Shown: in pieces, positions 23,279 through 31,692 of the stretch | How the letters are laid out: every line of letters begins with the position of its first letter | How positions within the stretch are numbered: position 1 is the first letter of the stretch | Assembly (NCBI GenBank): GCA_942493055.1 | Contig: OW818680.1 | Location: 3,906,001 to 3,970,000 of the forward strand | Reading direction: 5' to 3' | Length of the DNA: 64,000 nt | Origin: CAIZQW01 sp942493055 | GTDB lineage: Bacteria; Verrucomicrobiota; Kiritimatiellia; RFP12; UBA1067 | Made by a program: the position numbers and the translations under genes | Notes under the pieces: model-generated | The model's input: only the letters and a program-made list of their open reading frames with translations | Database searches by the model: none | What the model was told of the DNA's origin: nothing

Positions 23279-25573
23279 ATGAGAAAAGCTCTAATTTTTG
23301 TTGGAATAGGAGTCCTGTCATGGGTTAGCCTTGGACAAATCTCGTCCAAGGTGGAATCTTTCCTGGACATGAAGTCGGGCATCGAAAAATTCGAGAGCAC
23401 GGCTGATAAATTCGAGGTCAACCAGAAGACGGGCTGGATTATTTTGACAGGGAATGTCAAAGTCATTACCGACAAACAGGAGATGACCTCGGATCTAGCA
23501 AAGGTCCACCGTGAGAGCGGTGTCGTGCAGGCAAGCGGTCATGTCGTGATCACGCAGCCCGGCATGGGCGAGTGGCGGGGCGACTCTGTCGAGTATAACT
23601 ACAAAACAGGCAAAGGCCTTGCGGTGAACGGCTTCTTGAAGTCCGCCAATTTCAGGGTGTATGCGGGCCAGATGGAGCGTACAGAAGAGGGGCTTTATCT
23701 GGCGGACGATGTGTCGGTCACCACGTGTACAAACGAATTCCATCATCTTCACTTTCGTCTGGCTGGCGATGCCCGCTTAAAAGACGGCGACTATGCTGAA
23801 GTTTACAATGCGGTGCCGTACCTGTTTGGCATTCCTCTATTCTACGTGCCGTACTGGTATCGCGCCCTGGATGTCGACTATGGCATTCGGGTCCATCCAG
23901 GTTTCACCTCTCGCTGGGGCGGGTATGTGCTGTTTTCGTACAAGTTGAACATCTATCGCTCGGAACAGAAAGAAGGCCCGAAGCTGGATGCGACTTCTCA
24001 TCTGGAGTTCCGCACAAAGCGAGGTGTGGGTGTCGGCGAGACGCTGGAGTGGGATCTCAAGCGCTGGGGCGAAGGTGAGTTTAGCGCCTTCCATTTCTGG
24101 GATAGCGACCCGGACGATGAAAATGGCGGAAAGAACTGGTCCTCCACGATCCCTTCTGAACGGTACAAGCTGGAACTCGTGCATGCGACAGATATTACGC
24201 CGCGTGACCTGTTCCTGGTGCGCGGTAAATATCTGAGCGACTCAGAAGTCCTGGACGATTATTTTGAGTCCTCGAATCGCGACGAAAGCATCCCCATCAA
24301 TTTCGCCTCGTATGAACATCGCGAGCATGCTTTAGCGACAGGCGTTTTGGCCAGCGGCCCGTTAAACGACTTTTACGGAGGTGTTGCGCGTTTGCCGGAA
24401 GGCTGGCTGGACATCATGCCAACGCCCGTGTTCAACACCGGGATCAATTATGAGAGCCAGACCCGTGTCGGTTATTTAGAGCGCCAGGCTGCCTATTATG
24501 ATAAGGCGGATGATCCGCTGTACGCCTATTATCCCGGTGACTGGGCAGACTATGAGACCGCGCGCGGGAACACGGCCCATCGCGTGACCTACCCGATGAA
24601 GTTTTATGACCTGCTGAGTGTGGTCCCGCGTGCGGGCTACCAGGGCACGTATTACCAGGATTCAGGCTCCGGGGACTCGCTTTACCGGCATGCTGGTGAA
24701 TTGGGTGCTGAGGCCTCGATGCGCTTTGTGTCCGGGTGGGAAAATGGCTGGCGTCATACGGTTGAGCCGTATATCGATTACAGCTGGCAGCCTGTGGACT
24801 GGAGTGACAACATCAAGAACGAAGAGGGCAAGAATCAAGTCTACATGTTTGACCGGGTTGACCGCTCCCTGGAGTGGCTTGATCAGTTCGGCATGGATGG
24901 CGTCTGGTTGCCGTATGACTGGCATGGCGTGCGCCCGGGACTCCGCAATCTCTTCCAGACGAAAAGCGAGACAACTGGGGCGCCGCGCACGGTGTTGGAT
25001 GTCGACCTCTTTGCGGCCATTCAAATCGACGATTCCTCCGCAAGTGACGCGGAACCCAATATTGCGGATGAGGGCGTTCGCATGGTGGGCATGAAGACTG
25101 TTTTCAGCCCGATCGAATCCTTCCAGTCGCGCGCGGTTGCAGAGTGGGACACGGAAGAGGATCGGCTGGCCTATATTGATCTAAATGCGCATTATAAGTT
25201 GACGTCACGGTTCAGCGTGGGCGGTGGTTATATGGGCCGCGATCATGAGCTATATGACTATGACAGCTCGCCTGTGGAGCAGTGGAATCAGGCAGAGTAC
25301 AGTGTGCTTTACACAGGATTCTTCCATGAAATCACCGATGCCTGGGCGTGGAGTATGTATGTTCGGTACGATACGGACGACGGGGCTCTGGACGAGGTGG
25401 GTGGTTTCATCCAATACAGTTTGGACTGTCTGGTGTTTCAGCTGAGGTCAGCCTATCGAACCTCCTATACGAGGCTCGACGGCTCTGAAAAAGATAGCGA
25501 TTTCCGCGTTTCGTTTATCATGTGGTTCAGGGCGATGAGCCCTGCTCAGCGAAAAACGTGGGACCGTTGGTAA
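23279..25573 (+). CDS. lptD: LPS-assembly outer-membrane protein LptD-like
   Basis: A 764-aa protein with a signal peptide (MRKALIFVGIGVLSWVSLGQ). An N-terminal OstA/LptA-like beta-jelly-roll follows (TADKFEVNQKTGWIILTGNVKVI to about residue 130), then a long C-terminal beta-barrel with alternating aromatic strands and the LptD-typical VPYLFGIPLFYVPYWYRALD. LptD inserts lipopolysaccharide into the outer leaflet. The start at ATG 23279, just after the rng stop, is chosen over an upstream in-frame ATG within rng because it opens the signal peptide. The C-terminus ends in Trp. Presence of this gene argues for an LPS-bearing outer membrane. Confidence 0.88.
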   Translation: MRKALIFVGIGVLSWVSLGQISSKVESFLDMKSGIEKFESTADKFEVNQKTGWIILTGNVKVITDKQEMTSDLAKVHRESGVVQASGHVVITQPGMGEWRGDSVEYNYKTGKGLAVNGFLKSANFRVYAGQMERTEEGLYLADDVSVTTCTNEFHHLHFRLAGDARLKDGDYAEVYNAVPYLFGIPLFYVPYWYRALDVDYGIRVHPGFTSRWGGYVLFSYKLNIYRSEQKEGPKLDATSHLEFRTKRGVGVGETLEWDLKRWGEGEFSAFHFWDSDPDDENGGKNWSSTIPSERYKLELVHATDITPRDLFLVRGKYLSDSEVLDDYFESSNRDESIPINFASYEHREHALATGVLASGPLNDFYGGVARLPEGWLDIMPTPVFNTGINYESQTRVGYLERQAAYYDKADDPLYAYYPGDWADYETARGNTAHRVTYPMKFYDLLSVVPRAGYQGTYYQDSGSGDSLYRHAGELGAEASMRFVSGWENGWRHTVEPYIDYSWQPVDWSDNIKNEEGKNQVYMFDRVDRSLEWLDQFGMDGVWLPYDWHGVRPGLRNLFQTKSETTGAPRTVLDVDLFAAIQIDDSSASDAEPNIADEGVRMVGMKTVFSPIESFQSRAVAEWDTEEDRLAYIDLNAHYKLTSRFSVGGGYMGRDHELYDYDSSPVEQWNQAEYSVLYTGFFHEITDAWAWSMYVRYDTDDGALDEVGGFIQYSLDCLVFQLRSAYRTSYTRLDGSEKDSDFRVSFIMWFRAMSPAQRKTWDRW

Positions 25574-25600
25574 GGTGTGACGCGGGAAGGAGATTGAGCC

Positions 25601-26032
25601 ATGGCAGTAGCGAAGCAAAAAACAAGTAAGACGCGTGTGAGCATGTCTGCACCGAAGAAGGCGATGCCAAAGAAGGCAGCCCCTGAAAAGGTTGCGAAGC
25701 CAGTGAAAATGCTTGTGAAACCAGTGAAAATGCCTGTGAAGCAGGAGACAGCAAAGAAGCTCATCCCGGTTGCGCTGAAGCCAACCGCCCAGACCTGCCC
25801 GCTGGTCTTGGACGGCATTGTGCTTGCAGAAGACTTTTCGCCGCGTGAGTGTTTTTCCTGTGATGAATTTGATTGCCGCTTCTATTCAGCCGAGGAGAGT
25901 TCCGGGCTGTTGGGCAGTCGTCTTTTCGCAGGCGGCGAAGCAGGGGATGAGGAGGACGAGGATGCGGACCTCTTTGGCTCTGAAAGGGGCGAGGATGATG
26001 CGAGTCTTTGGGGTGACGAAGAGGATGAATAA
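25601..26032 (+). CDS. unknown protein with basic tail, Cys motif and acidic end
   Basis: A 143-aa protein in three zones. Residues 1-60 are Lys/Ala/Pro/Val-rich with near-repeats (KPVKM.VKPVKMPVK). Residues about 64-95 hold four Cys (TCPLVLDG, then ECFSCDEFDC), which could bind a metal. The last 35 residues are strongly acidic (GDEEDEDADLFGSERGEDD). No family is recognised. The basic tail resembles the one on RpoD in this window. AAGGAG lies about 8 nt before ATG. It sits between lptD and a TPR gene on the same strand. Confidence 0.6.
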   Translation: MAVAKQKTSKTRVSMSAPKKAMPKKAAPEKVAKPVKMLVKPVKMPVKQETAKKLIPVALKPTAQTCPLVLDGIVLAEDFSPRECFSCDEFDCRFYSAEESSGLLGSRLFAGGEAGDEEDEDADLFGSERGEDDASLWGDEEDE

Positions 26033-26042
26033 TGGAGGTATT

Positions 26043-27044
26043 ATGCGAATAGTTAAATACATCTTGCTCGGGCTCTTGATGGCCGGTGTCGCTGGCGCAG
26101 AAGAGAAGCCCTCCGTGCCCACGTCCACTCCCGAGAAAGGGAAGAAGCCGAACGTGTTGGAGCTGATCAAACCCGCGAACGACTTGATGACAAAGGCGCA
26201 GGAGGCGTATATCGGAGATGACTCCAAGAAAGCGATTTCGCTGTTTCGCGAGGCGCTTGCTGCGTTGATCAAGGTGGAGCAGGAGTATACGCCCCTGGTG
26301 CCTTCAGCCGAGCTCGCGCCCATACGTTTCCGGAAGGCCATTTGCGAAACGGAAATCGAGCGCGTCCTGCTGGAGGAGGCGCAGGCCTCGTCTCGAACCA
26401 TCGCTGTGACGGATACGAGCGAGTTGGAGCAGATGCGCGCCGAGCGCAAGCGCGCGGCTGAGACCAATCGTGTGATTGAGGTGACCCGCAAGTTGAACAC
26501 AAAGCAGAGCGGCGCCGAAGTCAATGCAGCTGACGTCGCCGAGGACGTTCCGAAAGCTTATCAGAAGGCCGTCTCCAACGAGCCTGTCAAGGTGGGCGAA
26601 GAGCTGGAGTGGGCCAAGGACATGATCTTGGTCGAACGTTATAATGAGGCGGAGCAATCCTTGATCAAAGTGTTGAAAAAAGATCCGGAAAACAAAGAGG
26701 CGCGTCTGCTGATCGCCCTGTCGAAGGTGGAGCAGGGGAAACCGGCTGAGGCCTTGATTGTCTTGTCGGATATGATGGATGACTTCCCGACGGACGAGGC
26801 TGTTCTTCTTTTGGCTGCAGGTGCGAATCTATCTGCAGGTGCCTATACCCAATCCATGGAGCTCCTGGACAAAGTCATGAAGGCGAATCCGCAGCGGCCG
26901 GATGCGTATCTAAACATGGCTTGGCTTTTGTTGGACATGCGTCCGGAGGCGATTTCGGAAGCCGAGATGTATTATCGGCAAAGCGTCAAGCTGGGGCTCG
27001 CCCGTAACCGCGACATGGAGCGCCGTCTGGGCATTAAGCAGTAG
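26043..27044 (+). CDS. exported TPR-repeat protein
   Basis: A 333-aa protein with a signal peptide (MRIVKYILLGLLMAGVAGAEE) followed by a charged linker and tetratricopeptide-like helices, clearest in the C-terminal half (YNEAEQSLIKVLKKDPENKEARLLIALSKVEQGKPAEALIVLSDM and ELLDKVMKANPQRPDAYLNMAWLLLDMRP). TPR proteins act as scaffolds; the partner is unknown. ATG 26043 is preferred to a longer frame from 25818 that overlaps the upstream gene, because GGAGG precedes it and it opens the signal peptide. Confidence 0.8.
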   Translation: MRIVKYILLGLLMAGVAGAEEKPSVPTSTPEKGKKPNVLELIKPANDLMTKAQEAYIGDDSKKAISLFREALAALIKVEQEYTPLVPSAELAPIRFRKAICETEIERVLLEEAQASSRTIAVTDTSELEQMRAERKRAAETNRVIEVTRKLNTKQSGAEVNAADVAEDVPKAYQKAVSNEPVKVGEELEWAKDMILVERYNEAEQSLIKVLKKDPENKEARLLIALSKVEQGKPAEALIVLSDMMDDFPTDEAVLLLAAGANLSAGAYTQSMELLDKVMKANPQRPDAYLNMAWLLLDMRPEAISEAEMYYRQSVKLGLARNRDMERRLGIKQ

Positions 27045-27090
27045 TCCCTGAGCGCGAAATGAAAGGTAGGAGGCTAAGGCCTTACAGATC

Positions 27091-28056
27091 ATGAAGCAGA
27101 TTGATGGTTCTCAGTATTTAGCTCTACTTGCCGCGACTCGCCAGTCGTGGCAAAATCGTTATTACGCCATGTATTCGAGCATTCTTGATGGCGTGGTCGT
27201 TGACCCCGTGTTGATGCAAGTGCCTGTCGATGATCATCTGGTTCATCGCGGAGATGGTGTCTTCGACACCTTTAAGTGCGTCCAGCGCGGTGCCTATAAC
27301 TTGGATGCGCATTTGAAGCGGCTCGTACGGTCGGCCAGTGAAATCGGTCTGCACTGGACGGACGGATTGGATGACATCCGGGCCAAGGTGCTTCAGACCC
27401 TGGCGATTGCCAATCACGACGACTGTTCATGTCGCGTCATCTTGGCGCGTGGCCCGGGGGGCTTGGGCGTGAGCCCTTATGAGTCGCCGCACCCCTCCCT
27501 GTATATTGTTGTCTATATGGCAGGAACACCCTTTATGAACGCGCATCCGGAGGGCGCGCGGGTGAAGAAGAGTCACGTGCCTGTCAAAGCAGGCAATTTC
27601 GCGACCTACAAGCATTGCAACTATCTGCCGAATGTGATGATGAAGCGCGAGGCGGTTGATGCGGGCGTTGATTTTGTTGTCAGCTATGATGTGCACGGTT
27701 TCCTTGCTGAAGGGGCGACAGAGAATGTCGCCATTGTTACGAAAGAGCAGGAACTGCTTTTCCCTAAAATGGACTATGTGCTCGACGGCACCACCATGTT
27801 GCGGGTCATGAAACTGGCAGAGACGCTGCTGCAGGACGGTACATTGACGCGCATGGCATTTGCCGATATCACGGAAGCGATGGTCGCTTCGGCAGCGGAA
27901 CTTTTAATTATCGGCACCACGTTAAATGTCGCGTCTGCCTGCAGGTATGAAAATCTGGCTGTGGGCGTGACGTGTCCGGGACCGGTTGGAACGCGATTAG
28001 ACAAACTGCTGGCGGATGATATTGTTGGAAATAAAGATATGAGGACGAGGTTCTAA
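27091..28056 (+). CDS. class IV PLP-dependent aminotransferase
   Basis: A 321-aa protein of the branched-chain aminotransferase / aminodeoxychorismate lyase fold. Seen: HLVHRGDGVFDTFKCVQRGAYNLDAHLKRL, the PLP Lys in FATYKHCNYLPNVMMKREA, and FLAEGATENVAIVTKEQELLFPKM. These enzymes transfer amino groups to 2-oxo acids or release 4-aminobenzoate; branched-chain aminotransferase, D-amino acid transaminase and PabC cannot be separated by eye. AGGAGG lies about 18 nt before ATG 27091, which is far, so an internal start near 27169 is possible. It lies 6 nt before the EIIA-like gene. Confidence 0.85.
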   Translation: MKQIDGSQYLALLAATRQSWQNRYYAMYSSILDGVVVDPVLMQVPVDDHLVHRGDGVFDTFKCVQRGAYNLDAHLKRLVRSASEIGLHWTDGLDDIRAKVLQTLAIANHDDCSCRVILARGPGGLGVSPYESPHPSLYIVVYMAGTPFMNAHPEGARVKKSHVPVKAGNFATYKHCNYLPNVMMKREAVDAGVDFVVSYDVHGFLAEGATENVAIVTKEQELLFPKMDYVLDGTTMLRVMKLAETLLQDGTLTRMAFADITEAMVASAAELLIIGTTLNVASACRYENLAVGVTCPGPVGTRLDKLLADDIVGNKDMRTRF

Positions 28057-28062
28057 ACGAGT

Positions 28063-28545
28063 ATGAATGGATTCAATGAGGTTGTTCGAAAAAGTATTGT
28101 CTGCTTGAACATGACAGAGGAAAACGGGACAGATGTCATTGCGCGGTTGGTTCAGGAGGCTGTGCGACAAGGTTTGTTGGCTGCAGAAGACGAGGAGGAT
28201 GCGGTTCGCGCCATCCTCAATCGTGAGCTCAGTGCGCCGACTGCGCAGCCGGAAGGCATGGCGATACCCCATGGCCGCGTGGCTTGTGTTTCGGATGTTG
28301 TTTTTATGTTGGGCGTTCATCCGCAAGGCGTTGACTTTGGTGCGCCTGATGGCCTGCCCACACATCTTTTTGCCCAGATGCTTGCGCCACAGTCATGCGG
28401 GGCAAGCTATATTCAGTTTTTGGCGCAGCTCTGTCAACGGTTATTGAATGTGTCAATCCGGGAGCGACTGATGGAGGCACAGACCAAGGAAGAAGTCTGC
28501 GCCGCCTTGATACAGGAGGGAGGAACGCATGCAAAAGAGGTATAA
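28063..28545 (+). CDS. PtsN-like EIIA domain protein
   Basis: A 160-aa protein with the PTS EIIA type 2 fold. The phosphorylatable His is H70 in GMAIPHGR, and the helix-rich EIIANtr-like layout continues to the C-terminus. EIIANtr proteins carry regulatory phosphorelay signals rather than sugar. The C-terminus overlaps hisD by 17 nt, implying coupling. No HPr or EI gene is in view. It could also be a fructose/mannitol-type EIIA, but no EIIBC is present. Confidence 0.8.
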   Translation: MNGFNEVVRKSIVCLNMTEENGTDVIARLVQEAVRQGLLAAEDEEDAVRAILNRELSAPTAQPEGMAIPHGRVACVSDVVFMLGVHPQGVDFGAPDGLPTHLFAQMLAPQSCGASYIQFLAQLCQRLLNVSIRERLMEAQTKEEVCAALIQEGGTHAKEV

Positions 28546-29860
28546 GAGCGGGTCCTATTCGTCTCATGTTGAAGTGGTGACGTGGTCCGTGAAAAAGCCG
28601 GCGAAGGCTGTGGAATTGTTTTTGGCACGGCCTGCTTTTCCTGCGGCTGCAGAGGCTGCGGCGGCGGAGGTGCTGGCCGCTGTCCGTGAACAGGGCGACG
28701 CGGCGGTATGTGCGGCTGCAAAGAAATTTGATGGCGCGGTGTTGAAGGCAGGTGACTTGCGTGTGACAGAGGCGGAACTCCGTGCAGCGGTTAAAGCGGT
28801 CCCGGCTCAGACCAAGCGGGCGGTGCAGGCCGCGCATGACCGGGTCCTGACGTTTGCCAAGGCAGGGTTGCGCGAGCCTTGGTATATTCAGACGCCCGAG
28901 GGCGGCTACACGGGTGAATTTTATTCCCCCATGGACCGCGTCGGCGTTTATGTGCCTGGAGGGACCGCGCCGCTCGCATCGACAGCGATTATGACCGCGA
29001 CCCTTGCAAAGGCCGCCGGCGTCAAAGAGATTGTCGCCTGCACGCCCTGCGGAAAAGATAAGTGCGTGAACCCCGTGTTGCTCTATGCGCTGAAGCTGGC
29101 CGGAGCGACGGAGATTTATCGCGTGGGCGGAATCCAGGCTATTGGCATGATGGCCTTCGGGACGAAGACAGTGAAGGCTGTCCAGAAAATTGCAGGGCCG
29201 GGCAATGCCTACGTCACGGCTGCTAAGCGGCAAGTCTATGGACATGTAGCCATTGATCAGGTGGCAGGGCCGAGTGAGATCGCCATTTTGGCGGATGCCT
29301 CGGCGCGTCCTGCCTGGGTTGCGGCGGATCTGCTTTCTCAGGTCGAACATGGCAGTGGTGAAGAGAAGGCGTTGTTGGTCACAGATTCGGCAACACTGGC
29401 GCAGGCTGTCTGTGACGAACTCTCCTGGCAGACCGGCAAATTGCCGCGCGCGGCGATGGTGGAGCGTGTGATGGAGGCAGGGGGTGTTTTATTGGTCGTT
29501 GTCCCGAACCTTAAAGAGGGCATGGAACTGATCAACCGTTTCGCGCCAGAACATTTTGAGATCATGACAACAGACGCCCGGAGCTTGGTGAATGACGTGC
29601 GTGCGGCTGGCGCTGTCTTTGTGGGTGAATGGACACCCGAGCCGGTCGGAGATTTCGTTGCTGGTCCGAGTCATGTGTTGCCGACAGGCGGCGCGGCACG
29701 GATGTTTAATGGCTTGACCGCAGATGAGTTCCGCCGCCGGCACAGTTTTGTTGAATTTACCCGTGAGGATCTGGTGAAGACCTGTCAGGCCATCGAGACC
29801 TTTGCGCAAGTCGAGGGGCTCGCGGCTCATGGTCGTGCTGCGGCCATACGGTTTTCGTAA
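28529..29860 (+). CDS. hisD: histidinol dehydrogenase
   Basis: A 443-aa enzyme of the last two steps of histidine synthesis (L-histidinol to L-histidine, two NAD+). Family landmarks: YVPGGTAPLASTAIMTATLAKAAGVKEIVACTPC; AGPGNAYVTAAKRQVYG; DQVAGPSEIAILAD; and the catalytic NRFAPEHFEIM (Glu-His pair), then VFVGEWTPEPVGDFVAGPSHVLPTGG. GGGAGGAA precedes ATG 28529. No other his gene is nearby, so the pathway genes are scattered. The promoter and 6S RNA follow its stop. Confidence 0.95.
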   Translation: MQKRYKSGSYSSHVEVVTWSVKKPAKAVELFLARPAFPAAAEAAAAEVLAAVREQGDAAVCAAAKKFDGAVLKAGDLRVTEAELRAAVKAVPAQTKRAVQAAHDRVLTFAKAGLREPWYIQTPEGGYTGEFYSPMDRVGVYVPGGTAPLASTAIMTATLAKAAGVKEIVACTPCGKDKCVNPVLLYALKLAGATEIYRVGGIQAIGMMAFGTKTVKAVQKIAGPGNAYVTAAKRQVYGHVAIDQVAGPSEIAILADASARPAWVAADLLSQVEHGSGEEKALLVTDSATLAQAVCDELSWQTGKLPRAAMVERVMEAGGVLLVVVPNLKEGMELINRFAPEHFEIMTTDARSLVNDVRAAGAVFVGEWTPEPVGDFVAGPSHVLPTGGAARMFNGLTADEFRRRHSFVEFTREDLVKTCQAIETFAQVEGLAAHGRAAAIRFS

Positions 29861-29890
29861 GAGAAGTGTCTGCATCGTGAAAGTCTCAAT

Positions 29891-29919
29891 TTGACCCAGC
29901 ACGAAATCTGTGGTATAGT
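29891..29919 (+). promoter_or_regulatory. strong sigma-70-type promoter upstream of 6S RNA
   Basis: TTGACC (29891-29896), a 17-nt spacer and TATAGT (29914-29919), each box 5 of 6 to consensus. The predicted start near 29926 lies about 50 nt before the 6S closing stem. The interval holds a hairpin (CCGGGA at 29941-29946 with TCCCGG at 29957-29962), so a longer precursor is possible. Confidence 0.65.
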
Positions 29920-29978
29920 AACGTTAATCTTTTTTGGGATCCGGGAGGGGTCTTAATCCCGGTGAGTTAACCGAAGTG

Positions 29979-30156
29979 GACCCTGCCTTGTTCGCGGATA
30001 AGCAGTATTTCTCTGACCTTCATTTTATATTGGGAGTTTGAACGCGGCGTAAGACGGAAACCTGTCAAAAGCAGGGACCAGAGGCCACCGACTAGAGCAC
30101 CCACCTCAACGGAGAGGTTTCAGGGGTCCTGCAATACGGCAAGGCGGGGTTTTTTT
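29979..30156 (+). ncRNA. ssrS: 6S RNA
   Basis: A segment of about 178 nt with the 6S layout. The closing stem is CCCTGCCTTG (29981-29990) with CAAGGCGGGG (30140-30149). The 5' strand continues TTCGCGG as in E. coli (TGTTCGC). The 3' side has the family's small central-bubble hairpin (ACCTC..GAGGT within CACCCACCTC...GAGGTTTCAGGGGTCC). It ends in a run of seven T (30150-30156), which fits a factor-independent terminator. 6S RNA mimics an open promoter and sequesters sigma-70 RNA polymerase in stationary phase. It was recognised from structure and motif memory, without a covariance search. Confidence 0.78.
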
Positions 30157-30177
30157 GGAGCAGGAAGCGGATTTTTC

Positions 30178-31053
30178 ATGCGTATAACGTGTCCAGTTTC
30201 ATCGTGTAGGGTATTTTTCCTGATTGCTTTTGTTCATGTGTGTTGGGGCCAGTTGCCAGAGGTGCCCGAAGAGGCTATCGAAACCTTGGGGACCACAGTC
30301 GGAACACAGCAGAATTCAGGTTTCGTTTTTATAGAAGGCCGTTATCTTGCGCCGCCGTATACGGTGTCGCGAAAAGGAAACGGGATATTCATTAATCGGA
30401 TCCAGGTTGAACAGCCCTTTGGATGGACGGCTGAGACGTTGACGCCCTCTGCCATCGCCCCGCCGAAGAAGACAGCGGAGGAGCCCAAGAAAAAGGATCC
30501 CGAGAAAACAAGTATTTTTTCGGATGCCCCTGCGCAAGAGGCGCCAGCGCCTGCCACGAATGAGCTTGTTGCTGCCGAAGAAAAACCAGTGGACGCGCCA
30601 GCGGGAAACACGTTAGACGCTCTTTTTAATGAGGGGCCGGCCAAGGTGAACCCGGAAGATAAGCAAGAAGCTCCTGGCGAGAAAAAGGCGGCACCCGTAA
30701 TCCTTTCGCAAAAGCAGAAGGACGAACTTCGTCAAAAGCTCGATATGATGCGTCAACGGTTCGAGGTGGGTTTGGCGCAAGGTGAGATTTTCCTGTTCAA
30801 TTACAAGTATGGGCGCCTTAACGGTACCTATGGCACTGCAAAAACATTATTCAGTGTGTTGCCTGAGGCGGTGCGGTATTCGCAATCGCCGCAGGACTTG
30901 ATGTCCCGGCTCAATCAGGGCGGGGTTTACTTTCTCGATATCAATGCCTGCACCGACTTATATCGTAACAAACTAAACTTTATGGTTCTTAGCGACCGTC
31001 GCCGGGCCATTGAAATCGCCGAAGACAAGAAAAACCAACTACGCCCACGATAA
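30178..31053 (+). CDS. unknown exported protein with Pro/Ala/Lys-rich linker
   Basis: A 291-aa protein with an N-terminal signal-like segment (about residues 12-24, ending CWGQ). The first domain contains TVGTQQNSGFVFIEGRYLAPPYTVSRKGNGIFINRIQVEQP, reminiscent of short beta-sandwich domains in PVC exported proteins. A low-complexity Lys/Glu/Pro/Ala linker (about residues 95-175) leads to a helical C-terminus with a basic end (RRRAIEIAEDKKNQLRPR). No family is recognised. It starts 21 nt after the 6S terminator, so it may rely on its own promoter or on read-through. Confidence 0.55.
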   Translation: MRITCPVSSCRVFFLIAFVHVCWGQLPEVPEEAIETLGTTVGTQQNSGFVFIEGRYLAPPYTVSRKGNGIFINRIQVEQPFGWTAETLTPSAIAPPKKTAEEPKKKDPEKTSIFSDAPAQEAPAPATNELVAAEEKPVDAPAGNTLDALFNEGPAKVNPEDKQEAPGEKKAAPVILSQKQKDELRQKLDMMRQRFEVGLAQGEIFLFNYKYGRLNGTYGTAKTLFSVLPEAVRYSQSPQDLMSRLNQGGVYFLDINACTDLYRNKLNFMVLSDRRRAIEIAEDKKNQLRPR

Positions 31054-31071
31054 CGCGGCATGGCATAAACT

Positions 31072-31374
31072 ATGAAACGTGCAACACACAAATGTCAACC
31101 AGCTGCGCGTCATGCGCTGGCCGCAGCGCTTGTTGCCATTTCAGATCCAGACGAGATGGAGGCTTTTTTAGAGGAGTTGCTGACCCGCGGCGAGCTTTGT
31201 GATGTGACCTTGCGCTGGAGGCTTCTTGAGTTATTGACACAAGGGGTGTCCCAGCGAAAAATCGCCGAGGATCTTCAAATCAGCCTCTGCAAGATTACGC
31301 GCGGTTCGCGCATCCTGAAAAACAAGAGTTCCATCTCCTGCAAGCTATTACAGGCTTCAGGTTCGCAACATTGA
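31072..31374 (+). CDS. TrpR/YerC-family DNA-binding regulator
   Basis: A 100-aa protein with the Trp-repressor superfamily signature: EAFLEELLTRGELCDVTLRWRLLELLTQGVSQRKIAEDLQISLCKITRGSRILK, a helix-turn-helix around residues 58-82 with the typical SQRKIAEDL...KITRGSR recognition region. TrpR itself represses trp genes with bound tryptophan; YerC/YecD homologues exist without trp linkage. No tryptophan gene is in the window, so the target is unknown. It follows the exported protein by 18 nt. Confidence 0.85.
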   Translation: MKRATHKCQPAARHALAAALVAISDPDEMEAFLEELLTRGELCDVTLRWRLLELLTQGVSQRKIAEDLQISLCKITRGSRILKNKSSISCKLLQASGSQH

Positions 31375-31617
31375 TCTGCCCGATCACGAGTGTGAGCGGC
31401 TTGGCCGGTTTTTCAGCCAAGGCAAATTGAATCCTAAACGGGTGGGTCTTGGTGCCCGCCCACGTATCGCGCACGCTTAATCATAATACCCGCAATTTCC
31501 CTCGCTAATTAAAAATGAACATAACGCTAGCGAAATGACGGACTAAAGAAAAGTTTTTGCCGTTTTTCCGAAAAGAGAATGTGGGGAAATTTACCAGCAA
31601 AATCTCTTGCTTTGTAC
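31375..31617. other. intergenic region with hairpins, no gene seen
   Basis: About 240 bp without a supported gene. Two inverted repeats are visible after trpR: CTTGGC...GCCAAG around 31400-31425 and GGGTGGG...CCCGCCC around 31440-31463. Neither has a T-run. Confidence 0.5.
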
Positions 31618-31647
31618 TTGAACAGGAAAGGGGGAACGTGATACATT
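31618..31647 (+). promoter_or_regulatory. candidate promoter of the exopolysaccharide operon
   Basis: TTGAAC (31618-31623), an 18-nt spacer and TACATT (31642-31647). The start would fall near 31654, which supports the GTG start at 31693 for the first gene rather than the ATG at 31654. Confidence 0.4.
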
Positions 31648-31692
31648 GGAACCATGATTTCTTTGGTAGAAGCTTTTTTTAGGAGGAGCTGC

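Noticed and set aside
29941..30156. Riboswitch controlling the exported protein at 30178
   Set aside because: The closing stem, the 5' TTCGC motif and the 3' bubble hairpin fit 6S RNA better than any riboswitch class I know.
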